The translations under genes were made by a program, and so were the position numbers. From Roseateles sp049532965 (GTDB lineage Bacteria > Pseudomonadota > Gammaproteobacteria > Burkholderiales > Burkholderiaceae_C): DNA of 64,000 bases. Numbering within the stretch: position 1 is the first letter of the stretch; every line of letters begins with the position of its first letter. The notes under the pieces are model-generated. The model ran no database searches and had not been told where the DNA came from. It was given only the letters and a program-made list of their open reading frames with translations. Where the stretch lies: positions 1,550,001-1,614,000 of the forward strand of contig NZ_CP186694.1 of NCBI RefSeq assembly GCF_049532965.1. The letters run 5' to 3'. This document shows positions 26,674-34,545 of the stretch, piece after piece.

Positions 26674-27984
26674 TCACTCCCCGCCCAGGCGCTGCAGCAG
26701 CCGTTGCTGCCGCCATGCCGGCGCGTCGACCGGAAACAGCGGCGTCCCCGGCCGCAACAGGCACAGGTGCAGCGCCGCCAAGGCCCGTGCGCGCTGGCGG
26801 CCGGTCCTCAGCACGTGCAGGCAATGCACCTCGCTCAGCGGCTGGCCCATGAAGAGCCGCCCATCGGCCGCCAACGCCGGCAGCCGCGACTGATGCGCCA
26901 GCCACCACGCGCGCACCTGCTCCACGTCGGGCCACGGCAGCGCGATGTCGACTGGCAGCTCGACGTCCTCGTCCTCCGGATCCTCCGTCGGTCCTTCGTC
27001 GAAGTCCTCGGGCGGCGGCGCCTCCAGTCCATCGGTGTTCACGTCCGCGCCGGTGATCAGGCAGAACGCCTCCAGCGCGATGCGCGCCAGCTGCGGCTTG
27101 GTCATCTGGTCCACCAGCCAGGGCACATAGCGCAGTTGCCCCGACAACCCGGCCCCGATGATGCGCAGCCGCGCCGCGCCGGCCATCGCCTCGGCCTCGA
27201 CCAGCAGGCGGTGGCCCTCCGGCACCGGCAGCGCCAGCACCGCCAGGCGGAACGCGTCCATCTGCCGGATGCCCGGCCGCAGCGCCGCGCCGGTCAGCGC
27301 CGCCAGCGCCTTGCCGCGGTCGCCGAGGAGCACCGCCGACCAGAGCGCCCAGTAGCGCGGCTCGCTCTTCTCGTCACCGATCAGCTCGAGCACCGCGTTC
27401 AAGCCTTCCACGCGCCCGAGTTCACCGGCCAGGCGCAGCGCCCTCGCCCGCTCGCCCGCATTGGTGGAGCGCATCGACACGGACCAGCGCTCCCCGGCAT
27501 CCAGCCGATGCGCGCCATATACCTCCAGCGTCAGGCGGCGATGCAGCGAATCATCGGCGGACATCAAGGCCTCGGCCCTCATCGCCTCGTTGGCACCGAC
27601 CCAGCCCAATGCCGCCGCCAGCCCCGGCGCCGCCTCCGGCGCGTCCTTCGCGCGCCGGACCAGCAGGGCCCAATCCCCCGGCCGTCCGTTGAGCGCGAGC
27701 ACGCCGGCAACGAAGAAGTCCTCCGGGCAGTCGTTGACCAGCGCCGCTTCGCACAGTGGCCAGGCGTCGTCGCCGGCTTCGGCGAGGCCATCGAGCTGCG
27801 CGGCCAGTTGCTCGTCGAGTTCGGCGAACTGCTGCGGCGAGTAGTGCGGCGCGTCCAGCGCGTCGCGCCGCTGCGTCCAGAGGAAGGCCGCCTCGTCGCG
27901 GTAGGTGTCGATTTGGTCGGCCGTCACCGCCGCGGGCTGTCCGGCCGCGTGGCCGGCGGGGATTCGGGCGTTGTCCATGGTCAT
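26674..27984 (-). CDS. TIGR02270-family HEAT-repeat-like protein, module 1
   Basis: A 436-residue, mostly helical cytoplasmic protein of the T6SS-associated TIGR02270 family, with HEAT-like repeats in the middle (GERARALRLAGELGRVEGL; YWALWSAVLLGDRGKALAAL). The N-terminus holds EAAFLWTQRRDALDAPHYS, an acidic stretch is at about 330-350, and the family tail FMGQPLSEVHCLHVLRTGRQRARALAALHL comes in two parts at the end. Likely an effector-loading or chaperone factor, by association only. The ATG at 27984 overlaps the stop of the preceding gene. A paralogue is at 34546-35856. Confidence 0.85.
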   Translation of the reverse strand: MTMDNARIPAGHAAGQPAAVTADQIDTYRDEAAFLWTQRRDALDAPHYSPQQFAELDEQLAAQLDGLAEAGDDAWPLCEAALVNDCPEDFFVAGVLALNGRPGDWALLVRRAKDAPEAAPGLAAALGWVGANEAMRAEALMSADDSLHRRLTLEVYGAHRLDAGERWSVSMRSTNAGERARALRLAGELGRVEGLNAVLELIGDEKSEPRYWALWSAVLLGDRGKALAALTGAALRPGIRQMDAFRLAVLALPVPEGHRLLVEAEAMAGAARLRIIGAGLSGQLRYVPWLVDQMTKPQLARIALEAFCLITGADVNTDGLEAPPPEDFDEGPTEDPEDEDVELPVDIALPWPDVEQVRAWWLAHQSRLPALAADGRLFMGQPLSEVHCLHVLRTGRQRARALAALHLCLLRPGTPLFPVDAPAWRQQRLLQRLGGE

Positions 27985-29099
27985 GCCCGCACCGCCACGT
28001 CGGCGCGGATCACCGCCGCGCCGCGCCCGCCGCCGTCGGAACTGCCCCAGAGCAGCGTCAGCGGCCCCTTCGCATGGCCCTTGCGGCAGGCCGAGGCCGC
28101 CAGCAGCAGGTGCAGCGGCAGACCCGCCGCACCGACATCGCCCCAGCAGTCCGCCGGCGCGAGGAAATCGGTCGGATCGCGCAGCCGGTCGCGCACACGC
28201 AGCCCGCTGAAGCCGTATTCATCGGCGCGGTACGCCTCCCCGTTCATGTCGCAGACCACGTTGTCGATCACCAGTTCCTCGGGCACTTCGTCCAGCGCGC
28301 GGCGCAGCGCCTGCGTCAGGCCTTCGCCGATGCATACCTCGCCGCTCTTGTTCAACTTCGATTCGCGGCCGAGACCGACCGCCAGCACATCGGCCCAGCC
28401 GTCCGGCGCGTCACCACCGCCCCTGCGCGTGAGCAGCAATGCGCCAGCGGCCTCGCCCGGAATGAACCCCCACGCGTTGTTCAACGGCCCCGCGCCGTGG
28501 AGCTGGTCCTCGGCCTCGAGCCACTCGAGCGTCAACGGATCGAGGTAGGAGTCCACCCCGGCCACGATCGCGGCGTCCACCTGCCCGTCCCGCAGCCATG
28601 CGCGCGCCTGTGCCAGCGCCTGGTAGCCGCCGGCATGCCCGCTGGCGAAACCCTGGAACGGGCCGAGGCGCCGCCCCAAGCGATCACGGCACAGCGCGCG
28701 CACGGCGTCGACCGCGGCTGCCGGGTCGGCCGCGGTGCCGGGTCGCATCGGCGGCAACGCCACAGCGACACCCACCTTCGGTCCATCGCCGCCCGCACCC
28801 AGCGGCGCCAGCGCCTGCACCAGCGCCGGTGCGAGCAAGGCGGCCAGCCGGGCCGGGCCGGACAGTGCCGCATCGATGCCGTCGACCTGCGCGACGCGCA
28901 TCGGCTCACCGGCCGTGTCGACCATGTACGCGTGTTCGCGAAAGCCGCACAGGCCCGCACGCACCGCGGCGGCGGTCGCGCGCGCGTCGCCGCCCACCGG
29001 CGTGAAGGCGCCGATCTCGATCACCCGCAGCGGCTGCGGAGCCCCCGCGCTGTCCGCGCCCCTGTCCACGCCCGTGTCCGCATCCACACGCGCGCTCAT
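27981..29099 (-). CDS. Ketosynthase-like (thiolase-fold) T6SS accessory protein, module 1; catalytic residues missing
   Basis: A 372-residue protein with the outline of a beta-ketoacyl-ACP synthase: GFASGHAGGYQALAQARAWL where the nucleophile elbow should be, AAIVAGVDSYLDP, NNAWGFIPGEAAGALLL, and a C-terminal WGDVGAAGLPLHLLLA. The nucleophilic cysteine is absent (GFASG), and the histidine of the G-H-x-x-G-A-A-G motif is Asp (GDVGAAG). It is therefore probably a non-enzymatic scaffold or adaptor. It lies between DUF2169 and TIGR02270 genes in the vgrG1 operon; ATG at 29099. Paralogue at 38619-39725. Confidence 0.78.
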   Translation of the reverse strand: MSARVDADTGVDRGADSAGAPQPLRVIEIGAFTPVGGDARATAAAVRAGLCGFREHAYMVDTAGEPMRVAQVDGIDAALSGPARLAALLAPALVQALAPLGAGGDGPKVGVAVALPPMRPGTAADPAAAVDAVRALCRDRLGRRLGPFQGFASGHAGGYQALAQARAWLRDGQVDAAIVAGVDSYLDPLTLEWLEAEDQLHGAGPLNNAWGFIPGEAAGALLLTRRGGGDAPDGWADVLAVGLGRESKLNKSGEVCIGEGLTQALRRALDEVPEELVIDNVVCDMNGEAYRADEYGFSGLRVRDRLRDPTDFLAPADCWGDVGAAGLPLHLLLAASACRKGHAKGPLTLLWGSSDGGGRGAAVIRADVAVRA

Positions 29100-29100
29100 C

Positions 29101-30162
29101 TCAGGCCGCCTCCGGCTGGTCGGCCTCGTCCGGCACCGGCGCCCCCAGCACGCCATCGCGCAGGTCCTGCTTGAGCCAGATGCGCGTGCGCTCCAGCCTC
29201 AGCACGCGCGGATGACAGGGCAGCGCGCTGTGGAAGACCAGCGAGACCTGGCGTTCGTCCGGCGTCAGGATCACCGTGTGCAGGCGCGGCGGCGCGTGGC
29301 GCTCGCGATGGCCGTCGTTGAAGAAGGTCTCCATGCCCAGGAAGACGCGAGGCAACGCAAAGCGCACCTGACCACCGCCGGGCGTGAGGTTCAGCAGCGT
29401 GACCGTTTCGCCGCCGCGCAGGAATCCAGGATGCTGCTGGTCCGGCGGTGCGCACTGGTAGTGGCGGTCATCGAAGTCATCCGGCAGCAACGGCAGCCGC
29501 TCGCGTTGCCAGCGCTCGTCGTAGGTGCCGGCGAAACGGCGACGCTCCGCCCAGTGGCTGCACAGCGCGCCGAATCCGGCCGGCACCGGCCGGTCCTTCC
29601 AGCCGCGGATGAGGTGATCGGGATCTTCGACGTTGGGCAGGCAACGGCCGTCGACATGGTCACCGTCGACCGCGAAGCCCTGCCCCACGGGATTGCGTTC
29701 GTCCCAGGCGGGCGATGTCGCCTTCGGGTCCGATCCGCCGAAGGCCCGCTCCCAGACGATCGGCATCACCGTGAACGGCACCGGACGCCCGATGCCGCGC
29801 CCCTGCCAGAGGCGGTCGCCAAACACCTTCAGCACCTTGGCCCGGCCGGCGACGGCCAGCCCGACGTCAAGCTCCGTCACCGGCACGCCGCCCGGCGCAT
29901 GCGCCTGGGCATTGACGATCACATCGGTGGCGACCCGGGTCCGCACCAGGTCCGCGTCGGCGATCAACCCGGTCGATGCCGGATCACCGCGGTGCAACGG
30001 CCCGCGCAGCGCCTCGGGCTGCATGTCGGCGACGCGCAGGTGCCCCTCCTCCTGCAGCGTGAAGTTCGCCTTCACCGCGACCAGCCAGATCTCGGTGCCG
30101 TCGCGATCGCGCACCCAGCCACGCTCGGCGGCGAATGGCGTGCGATTGTCGAGTTGCCACAT
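29101..30162 (-). CDS. DUF2169-family T6SS adaptor-like protein, module 1
   Basis: A 353-residue cytoplasmic DUF2169 protein. Family marks: TEIWLVAVKANFTLQ near the start, TDVIVNAQAHAPGG, the KVFGDRLW segment, and the aromatic block AFGGSDPKATSPAWDERNPVGQGF; FAGTYDERWQRERLPLLPDDFD follows and ends at a DQQHPG patch. DUF2169 proteins sit with VgrG and PAAR-type effectors and are thought to help load cargo on the spike. Start ATG 30162; gap of 22 bases from the DUF6484 gene. Paralogue at 39730-40854. Confidence 0.88.
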   Translation of the reverse strand: MWQLDNRTPFAAERGWVRDRDGTEIWLVAVKANFTLQEEGHLRVADMQPEALRGPLHRGDPASTGLIADADLVRTRVATDVIVNAQAHAPGGVPVTELDVGLAVAGRAKVLKVFGDRLWQGRGIGRPVPFTVMPIVWERAFGGSDPKATSPAWDERNPVGQGFAVDGDHVDGRCLPNVEDPDHLIRGWKDRPVPAGFGALCSHWAERRRFAGTYDERWQRERLPLLPDDFDDRHYQCAPPDQQHPGFLRGGETVTLLNLTPGGGQVRFALPRVFLGMETFFNDGHRERHAPPRLHTVILTPDERQVSLVFHSALPCHPRVLRLERTRIWLKQDLRDGVLGAPVPDEADQPEAA

Positions 30163-30184
30163 CAGTGCCCCGCGCCGCGCGCCG

Positions 30185-30826
30185 TCAGTTGATGTCGACG
30201 AACGCGCCCTTGATCCGGTTCGCGCCGCTGGAGCGGCTCAGCACATAGGTGCCGCGGATCAGGATCTTGCCGGCGGCGGTGAGCACGATGCTGGCCTCGC
30301 CGCAGCGCAGTTCGACCTGCTTGGCGCCGTTGAGCACCACGCGCTGGCCATCGACCGTGACGGTCTGGCCACGCTGCGTCACGGCCGGCGCGGGCAGCAT
30401 GTCCGGCGCCGATGGCGATGCGACCTCGACCTCCGTGACCGGAGGCGATGACGGCGCTTCGGGCTCCGGGCGCGCCGTCGCCGGGGCCTCGGGTTCGGCG
30501 TGACGCAGCGCGCGGCCCAGGATCACTGGCCGCATCGGATCGCCGCGTTCGAGCGAGACGATGACCTCGTCGCCTTCATCCTCGAGCTTCAGCCCCACGA
30601 CGGACATCGCGACCACGGGCGGCAAGCCCTTGGCCATGCGGACCAGGAAGCGGCCCTGCGCGTCGAAGCCGCAGAACATGCCGACCAGCACGCCGGCATC
30701 GACGAGCCGCACGCGGTCCATCAGGTGCTCGGCGGCGGCAACGGCCGCGGTGGTCGGGTCGCCGCGGCGGCGATTGGGAATGGGCGCGGTGCCGAGAGGC
30801 CCCGCGTTGCCTGCTTGCTCGGCCAT
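30185..30826 (-). CDS. DUF6484-type protein, module 1
   Basis: A 213-residue protein coded directly after vgrG1 (1-base gap). The N-terminal half has a small beta-rich domain (AGVLVGMFCGFDAQGRFLVRM; LEDEGDEVIVSLERGDPMRPVILG), then a Pro/Ala linker at about 108-150, and a C-terminal beta segment KQVELRCGEASIVL, AAGKILIRGTYVLSRSSG. The last segment repeats the pattern of a VgrG needle strand and is shared with the paralogue at 40864. Probably part of, or a chaperone for, the VgrG spike; no biochemical role is known to me. Confidence 0.82.
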   Translation of the reverse strand: MAEQAGNAGPLGTAPIPNRRRGDPTTAAVAAAEHLMDRVRLVDAGVLVGMFCGFDAQGRFLVRMAKGLPPVVAMSVVGLKLEDEGDEVIVSLERGDPMRPVILGRALRHAEPEAPATARPEPEAPSSPPVTEVEVASPSAPDMLPAPAVTQRGQTVTVDGQRVVLNGAKQVELRCGEASIVLTAAGKILIRGTYVLSRSSGANRIKGAFVDIN

Positions 30827-30827
30827 C

Positions 30828-33065
30828 TCAGTTCTCTCCGATCTTGGCGCCCTTGACGGCGACGCCGCCGCTGCCCTTGATGCCCACCGTGCCGCTGGCC
30901 TTGATGGTGATCTTGGCGGCGGAAATGGTGATGCCGCTCGAGTCCATCACGATCTTGCTGCCGCCGGCCTTGAGCGTGATCGACGGCGCCTCGATGGTGG
31001 CGCTGCCGCCGGCCTTGGTCTTGTAGGTCCCCTTGGCGGTCTGGCCGATCGTGGCGGCCGACAGCTTGTGCGGGCCGCCCACGCCGATGGACTGCAGCGC
31101 GCCGACGTTGACACTCTGCAGGCCGCCGATGGACACCACCTGCGCGCCGCCGACGGTGATCGCCTCGGCGGCGCCGACGGTATGCGCGCGGCCTGCGCCG
31201 ACGGTGTGCGCTTCGGCGACGGAGATCGTCGTCGTCTGCATGCCGTTGACCGTGTGGCTGCGGGTGCCGTTGACGGTGACCGTCTGTCCGGCGTTGATCG
31301 TGACGGTCTCGCCGCCGTTGACGGTCTCGGTGCGGTGCGCGCCGACCGTGATGGTCTCGTTGGAGCCGACGGTCTCGGTGCGGTTGGCGCCGACCGAGAC
31401 GGTCTCGTTGGCGCCGATCGTCTTGCTGCGGTCGCTGCCGACGCTGATCGTCTGGTTCACGCCCACCGACTGCGTCTGGTTGTTCCCGACCGTCTCGGAG
31501 TCGTCCACGTCGATCGTGTCGGTGCGGTTGTTGTGGACGGTCAGGGTCTGGTCATGCTCGATCGTCGTAGCCATGTCGTACTGGCCGTGGATCGTGATCA
31601 TTTCCTTGCCGGCCGTGTCGTCCATCGACAGTTCGTTGTAGCCGGCGCCTTTGTGGGTCTTGGACTTGATGCCGCTGATGACGGCTGCGGCGGGCAGGCC
31701 GTACGGCGGCATCTGCTCGGCGTTGTAGACGCGGCCGGTGATGAGCGGCTGGTCCGGGTCCCCCTCGACGAAGTCGACGACGACCTCCTGCCCGATGCGC
31801 GGGATGGACACCCCGCCCCAGCCTTTGCCGGCCCAGGGCTGCGACACGCGGATCCAGCAGGAACTGGTTTCGTTGCGCTGCCCGCGGCGATCCCAGTGGA
31901 ATTGCACCTTCACCCGGCCGTACTTGTCGGTGAAGATCTCCTCGCCCGCGGGTCCGGTGACGATCGCGGTCTGCGGACCGGGTGCCATCGGCTTGGCGGT
32001 GCGGCGCTCGGGGCGGAACTGCTGGTCCGCGGGGATGGCGCTGAAACGGCAGCGCAGGTCGGAGGCGCCGGATTCCGATTCCGTCGCCGCCTGGCGCATC
32101 TGGATCGTCGTGCCGGTAACGAGGTACTTGGCATTCTGGTCCTCGCGCGGATGGCGCTCCAGCGACAGCAGGTGGCCGGTGCGAACGCCCTGCGCGTTGG
32201 TGTCGCCGTCGAAGCGCGCGAACGCCGTCTGGATCTCGTCGAGCCGGTCCTCCGCGTACTGTGCGCCGTCGCCGGTCTGGAGGTAGCCGCCCGGGTAGTC
32301 GAAGATCTCGCCGTCGGAGAGGTCGTAATCGCGGGAGCGGTCCTGCTGCGTCTCGAGCGAGGTCGAGGGCCGTTCGAAGTCGTAGTCGGTGATGACGACC
32401 TTGCCGGGCTTGAGGCTCTCCTGGGTGATCCAGGCGTCGATGTACTCGAGCTCGGGCGGCACGTTGCCCGAGCCGCCGTAGAACGGGAGCGTCTCGCAGC
32501 CGGGCGCGCAGTCGTGGGCGGAGGCGGCGTCGGTGAGCACCAGGGTGTGGCCGGCGTCGTCGTGGGTGAAGTACCAGTAGATGCCCTCGTGCTCGAGCAG
32601 GCGGGCGACAAAGTTGAAGTCGGTCTCGCGGTACTGGACGCAGTAGGTCCAGGGCCGATAGGCGCGCATCAGCTTGAACTCGGCGCGCGCGACGGGATGG
32701 TCGTCGAAGACCGACTTGACGATGTCCGGGACGGTCATCTCCTGGAAGATGCGGCAGTCCGCGGTGCGGGTGAGCAGCCAGAGCCAGGGGCGCAGCGTCA
32801 TCTGGTAGACGGTGTGCTTGCCCTCGAAGCCGGTCTGCGCGAAGCGCGTGACGTAGCCGCTGAGGTGGCGCGGGGCATCGTCGCGCAGGGCCATCGTGAG
32901 CGTGGCGGGCTTGCCGAGCAGCTCCGGCGCGCGGATGTCCTTGCGCTCGCTGAGCAGCGTCAGCGTGGTCTCGCCCAGGTCGCTGAGCGCCTCGCGCGAA
33001 GCGCAGGCGTGGACGCGCAGGACGTCCTCGGCGAGAGCGGTCTTGAGGCGGAATGGGGCTGCCAT
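30828..33065 (-). CDS. vgrG: T6SS spike protein VgrG (TssI), module 1
   Basis: A 745-residue trimeric spike protein. Residues about 1-480 form the gp27/gp5-like base (family marks LVTRTADCRIFQ, WTYCVQYRETDFNFVARLLE, GIYWYFTHD, KVQFHWDRRGQ, SCWIRVSQPWAG, IPRIGQEVVVDFVEGDPDQP). From about 500 to 690 is a long run of short beta repeats (pattern xTVGxNxTxTV) forming the needle, ending in the tail with KITIKASGTVGIKGSGG. No extra C-terminal toxin domain. Heads the operon DUF6484-DUF2169-KS-like-TIGR02270-DUF4150/VRR-NUC. ATG 33065. Confidence 0.95.
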   Translation of the reverse strand: MAAPFRLKTALAEDVLRVHACASREALSDLGETTLTLLSERKDIRAPELLGKPATLTMALRDDAPRHLSGYVTRFAQTGFEGKHTVYQMTLRPWLWLLTRTADCRIFQEMTVPDIVKSVFDDHPVARAEFKLMRAYRPWTYCVQYRETDFNFVARLLEHEGIYWYFTHDDAGHTLVLTDAASAHDCAPGCETLPFYGGSGNVPPELEYIDAWITQESLKPGKVVITDYDFERPSTSLETQQDRSRDYDLSDGEIFDYPGGYLQTGDGAQYAEDRLDEIQTAFARFDGDTNAQGVRTGHLLSLERHPREDQNAKYLVTGTTIQMRQAATESESGASDLRCRFSAIPADQQFRPERRTAKPMAPGPQTAIVTGPAGEEIFTDKYGRVKVQFHWDRRGQRNETSSCWIRVSQPWAGKGWGGVSIPRIGQEVVVDFVEGDPDQPLITGRVYNAEQMPPYGLPAAAVISGIKSKTHKGAGYNELSMDDTAGKEMITIHGQYDMATTIEHDQTLTVHNNRTDTIDVDDSETVGNNQTQSVGVNQTISVGSDRSKTIGANETVSVGANRTETVGSNETITVGAHRTETVNGGETVTINAGQTVTVNGTRSHTVNGMQTTTISVAEAHTVGAGRAHTVGAAEAITVGGAQVVSIGGLQSVNVGALQSIGVGGPHKLSAATIGQTAKGTYKTKAGGSATIEAPSITLKAGGSKIVMDSSGITISAAKITIKASGTVGIKGSGGVAVKGAKIGEN

Positions 33066-33139
33066 GGGCGGACCGTGGTGGCGGACCGAAGCAATCGGAC
33101 CCCCACGGTAGAGCCGTCCCCTCCCCCCACAAAGCGACC

Positions 33140-33147
33140 AAAGTCAC
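33140..33147 (-). promoter_or_regulatory. T6SS control motif upstream of vgrG1
   Basis: GTGACTTT on the minus strand, 75 bases before the vgrG1 ATG. CTACCGTG follows exactly 28 bases after it, the same spacing and sequence as at vgrG2. Confidence 0.6.
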
Positions 33148-33150
33148 TCG

Positions 33151-33252
33151 CCGCAGACGCCAGACGGGCGGGCCGCGGTGTTGCAAATCCTCGCCATAGC
33201 GCTGCTATGGCTGCGGTTTGCGCCTAGCGGCCCGCCCGTCTGGCGTCTGCGG
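33151..33252. repeat. Nested cruciform-type palindrome upstream of vgrG1
   Basis: A perfect 26-bp inverted repeat (33151-33176 with 33227-33252) encloses 50 bases that contain a second perfect hairpin, CCATAGC-GCT-GCTATGG (33194-33210). The whole can fold as a cruciform or nested RNA hairpin. It lies between the vgrG1 control motif and the uncharacterised gene at 33339, and may be a small mobile palindromic repeat or a bidirectional transcription barrier. Confidence 0.85.
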
Positions 33253-33338
33253 CGATCGTGCACGTCGTCGAAATCTCCTTCGGCCGTTCGCGTGCGTGTC
33301 GCTGAAGCTGGTGACGCGGGCGGCAGCAGGCCGCGGCG

Positions 33339-33857
33339 TTACAGGGCGAGCGGGAGGGAGACGGTGATCGTCAGGACGGCGCCGTCGTCGGCATAGTCCG
33401 CCGTCAGCTCGCGGCCGTCGATCTGCCATTGCTCCCAGTCGACCACGCCATCGTCCTCCTCGCCGTCGGAGGGCGCGCCGTAGGCCTCGAGGGCGGCATC
33501 GCGCGTGTCGACGGGGCCAGAGGCAAACGGCGCGTCACCCTCGTAGGGCTCGACTTCGTCGCTGCCCTCGGGGTAGTAGAACAGCGCGCTCAGCACGTGC
33601 GTGCCGGAGCCGAGCGGCTCGCCGAAGTCCACGGCGTGCGCCTCGCGCGGGGTGAAGGACAGGACCACGCCCACGTCCTTCAACAGCACGAAGCCGGAGC
33701 GGATCTCCTTCTTGCGCTTTTGCGAGAGCTCTGTGGGCGCCGGGCTGCCGGCAGGGGCGGTGTGCGCCAGGATCGCGGCGATTAGCGGCGGGTCCGCCTC
33801 GGTGAGACCGAGCAGCGTGTGGAGGTCGGGGAGCGGGAGCGGCGAGGTGGAAGTCAT
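33339..33857 (-). CDS. Uncharacterised acidic protein at the end of effector module 2
   Basis: A 172-residue acidic protein with no signal peptide or membrane segment. Visible features: N-terminal DLHTLLGLTEADPPLIAAIL, a basic patch SQKRKKEIRSGFVLLKDVGVVLSF, FGEPLGSGTHVLSALFYYPEGSDE, and an acidic Glu/Asp stretch near residue 135 before a final beta-like strand GAVLTITVSLPL. The size, acidity and position downstream of effector-module genes would suit an immunity protein, but I recognise no family. Another in-frame ATG lies upstream in a different frame (33966) and is not used here. Confidence 0.65.
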   Translation of the reverse strand: MTSTSPLPLPDLHTLLGLTEADPPLIAAILAHTAPAGSPAPTELSQKRKKEIRSGFVLLKDVGVVLSFTPREAHAVDFGEPLGSGTHVLSALFYYPEGSDEVEPYEGDAPFASGPVDTRDAALEAYGAPSDGEEDDGVVDWEQWQIDGRELTADYADDGAVLTITVSLPLAL

Positions 33858-33969
33858 GGGGTGGGACGATACCTCGTCGCGGAGCAGCCGGTTGGAGGAC
33901 AGGCACCAGCGTCTCGAATCCGGTCAGCCGCACTTCGGCGAACGACCCGGGATTGCGAGGAGCCATGCC

Positions 33970-34126
33970 TCAGGCCACGTGCTCGGCGCAGTACTGCACG
34001 GTCCGCTCAACTGCCCGCTCCAGGCGCGCGGCGAGGTCTTGTCGTGACGCCTCATCGTCGGCCAAGTCCAGAATGCGGACACCTTCGCCGATCCGTTCGA
34101 GCTCAGCCCTTCGCCCAGTCAGCAAC
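33970..34126 (-). other. Possible gene relic or small frame overlapping the thioredoxin-like 3' end
   Basis: An open frame of about 50 codons ends at 33970 with protein-like composition (ELERIGEGVRILDLADDE, then ARLERAVERTVQYCAEHVA). It has no ATG or GTG; a TTG near 34126 inside the thioredoxin-like gene is the only candidate start. It may be the 3' end of a lost gene or of a frameshifted extension. The rest of 33858-34102 shows nothing else. Confidence 0.3.
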
Positions 34127-34543
34127 AGAGAACTCGGACCACAGCCTGGGCAGCTCGACGAGCTCGCCTTGATGCGGGTCCATCAACCGCCCCTCTTGAA
34201 GGGTGAGCGAATTCAATCGAACCCTGTCGTACGGCGTCGCATTGGGGTCGATATCCACAACCGTCGCGGCCTGAACACAGATCCCCTCCCGCCACCGCAG
34301 CAGGAGCGGAAGATCCGGCGGAATGAACCCGGACAGGAAGTCCGCATGCTCTTCAAGATCCAGCCACATCCACGCCACGTGCGACGGCATCGCCGTCGCG
34401 CAAAGCGCTTCAAACGCAGGTCTCAGGCGTTGGCACTTCCGGCACCAGGCCTCCGCACCAATCACCACCATCAGCTCCGCACCTGGCGACCGGAGATGAA
34501 GTCCAAGTGCTCGCGCCTCCCCCCACGGATCGAACGTCGCCAT
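34103..34543 (-). CDS. Thioredoxin-like protein in effector module 2
   Basis: A 146-residue cytoplasmic protein with a thioredoxin-fold core: a beta strand AELMVVIGAEAWC leads into a redox motif WCRKC (CxxC) and the helix QRLRPAFEALC. The partner strand region follows (WMWLDLEEHADFL), with PPDLPLLLRWREG at the cis-Pro position (LPLLL). There is no signal peptide. It lies just downstream of the TIGR02270 gene (2-base gap) in the second effector module, so it may help fold or reduce the cysteine-rich effector encoded upstream. That link is inference from position only. Confidence 0.78.
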   Translation of the reverse strand: MATFDPWGEARALGLHLRSPGAELMVVIGAEAWCRKCQRLRPAFEALCATAMPSHVAWMWLDLEEHADFLSGFIPPDLPLLLRWREGICVQAATVVDIDPNATPYDRVRLNSLTLQEGRLMDPHQGELVELPRLWSEFSVADWAKG

Positions 34544-34545
34544 GC

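Noticed and set aside
27981..29156. Annotation of the ketosynthase-like gene as an active fatty-acid or polyketide synthase
   Set aside because: Nucleophile cysteine and catalytic histidine motifs are missing, and the context is a T6SS effector operon.
33535..33966. Alternative frame starting at ATG 33966 over the uncharacterised acidic gene
   Set aside because: Most of it is an Arg/Pro/Ala-rich shadow; the frame starting at 33857 has protein-like composition.
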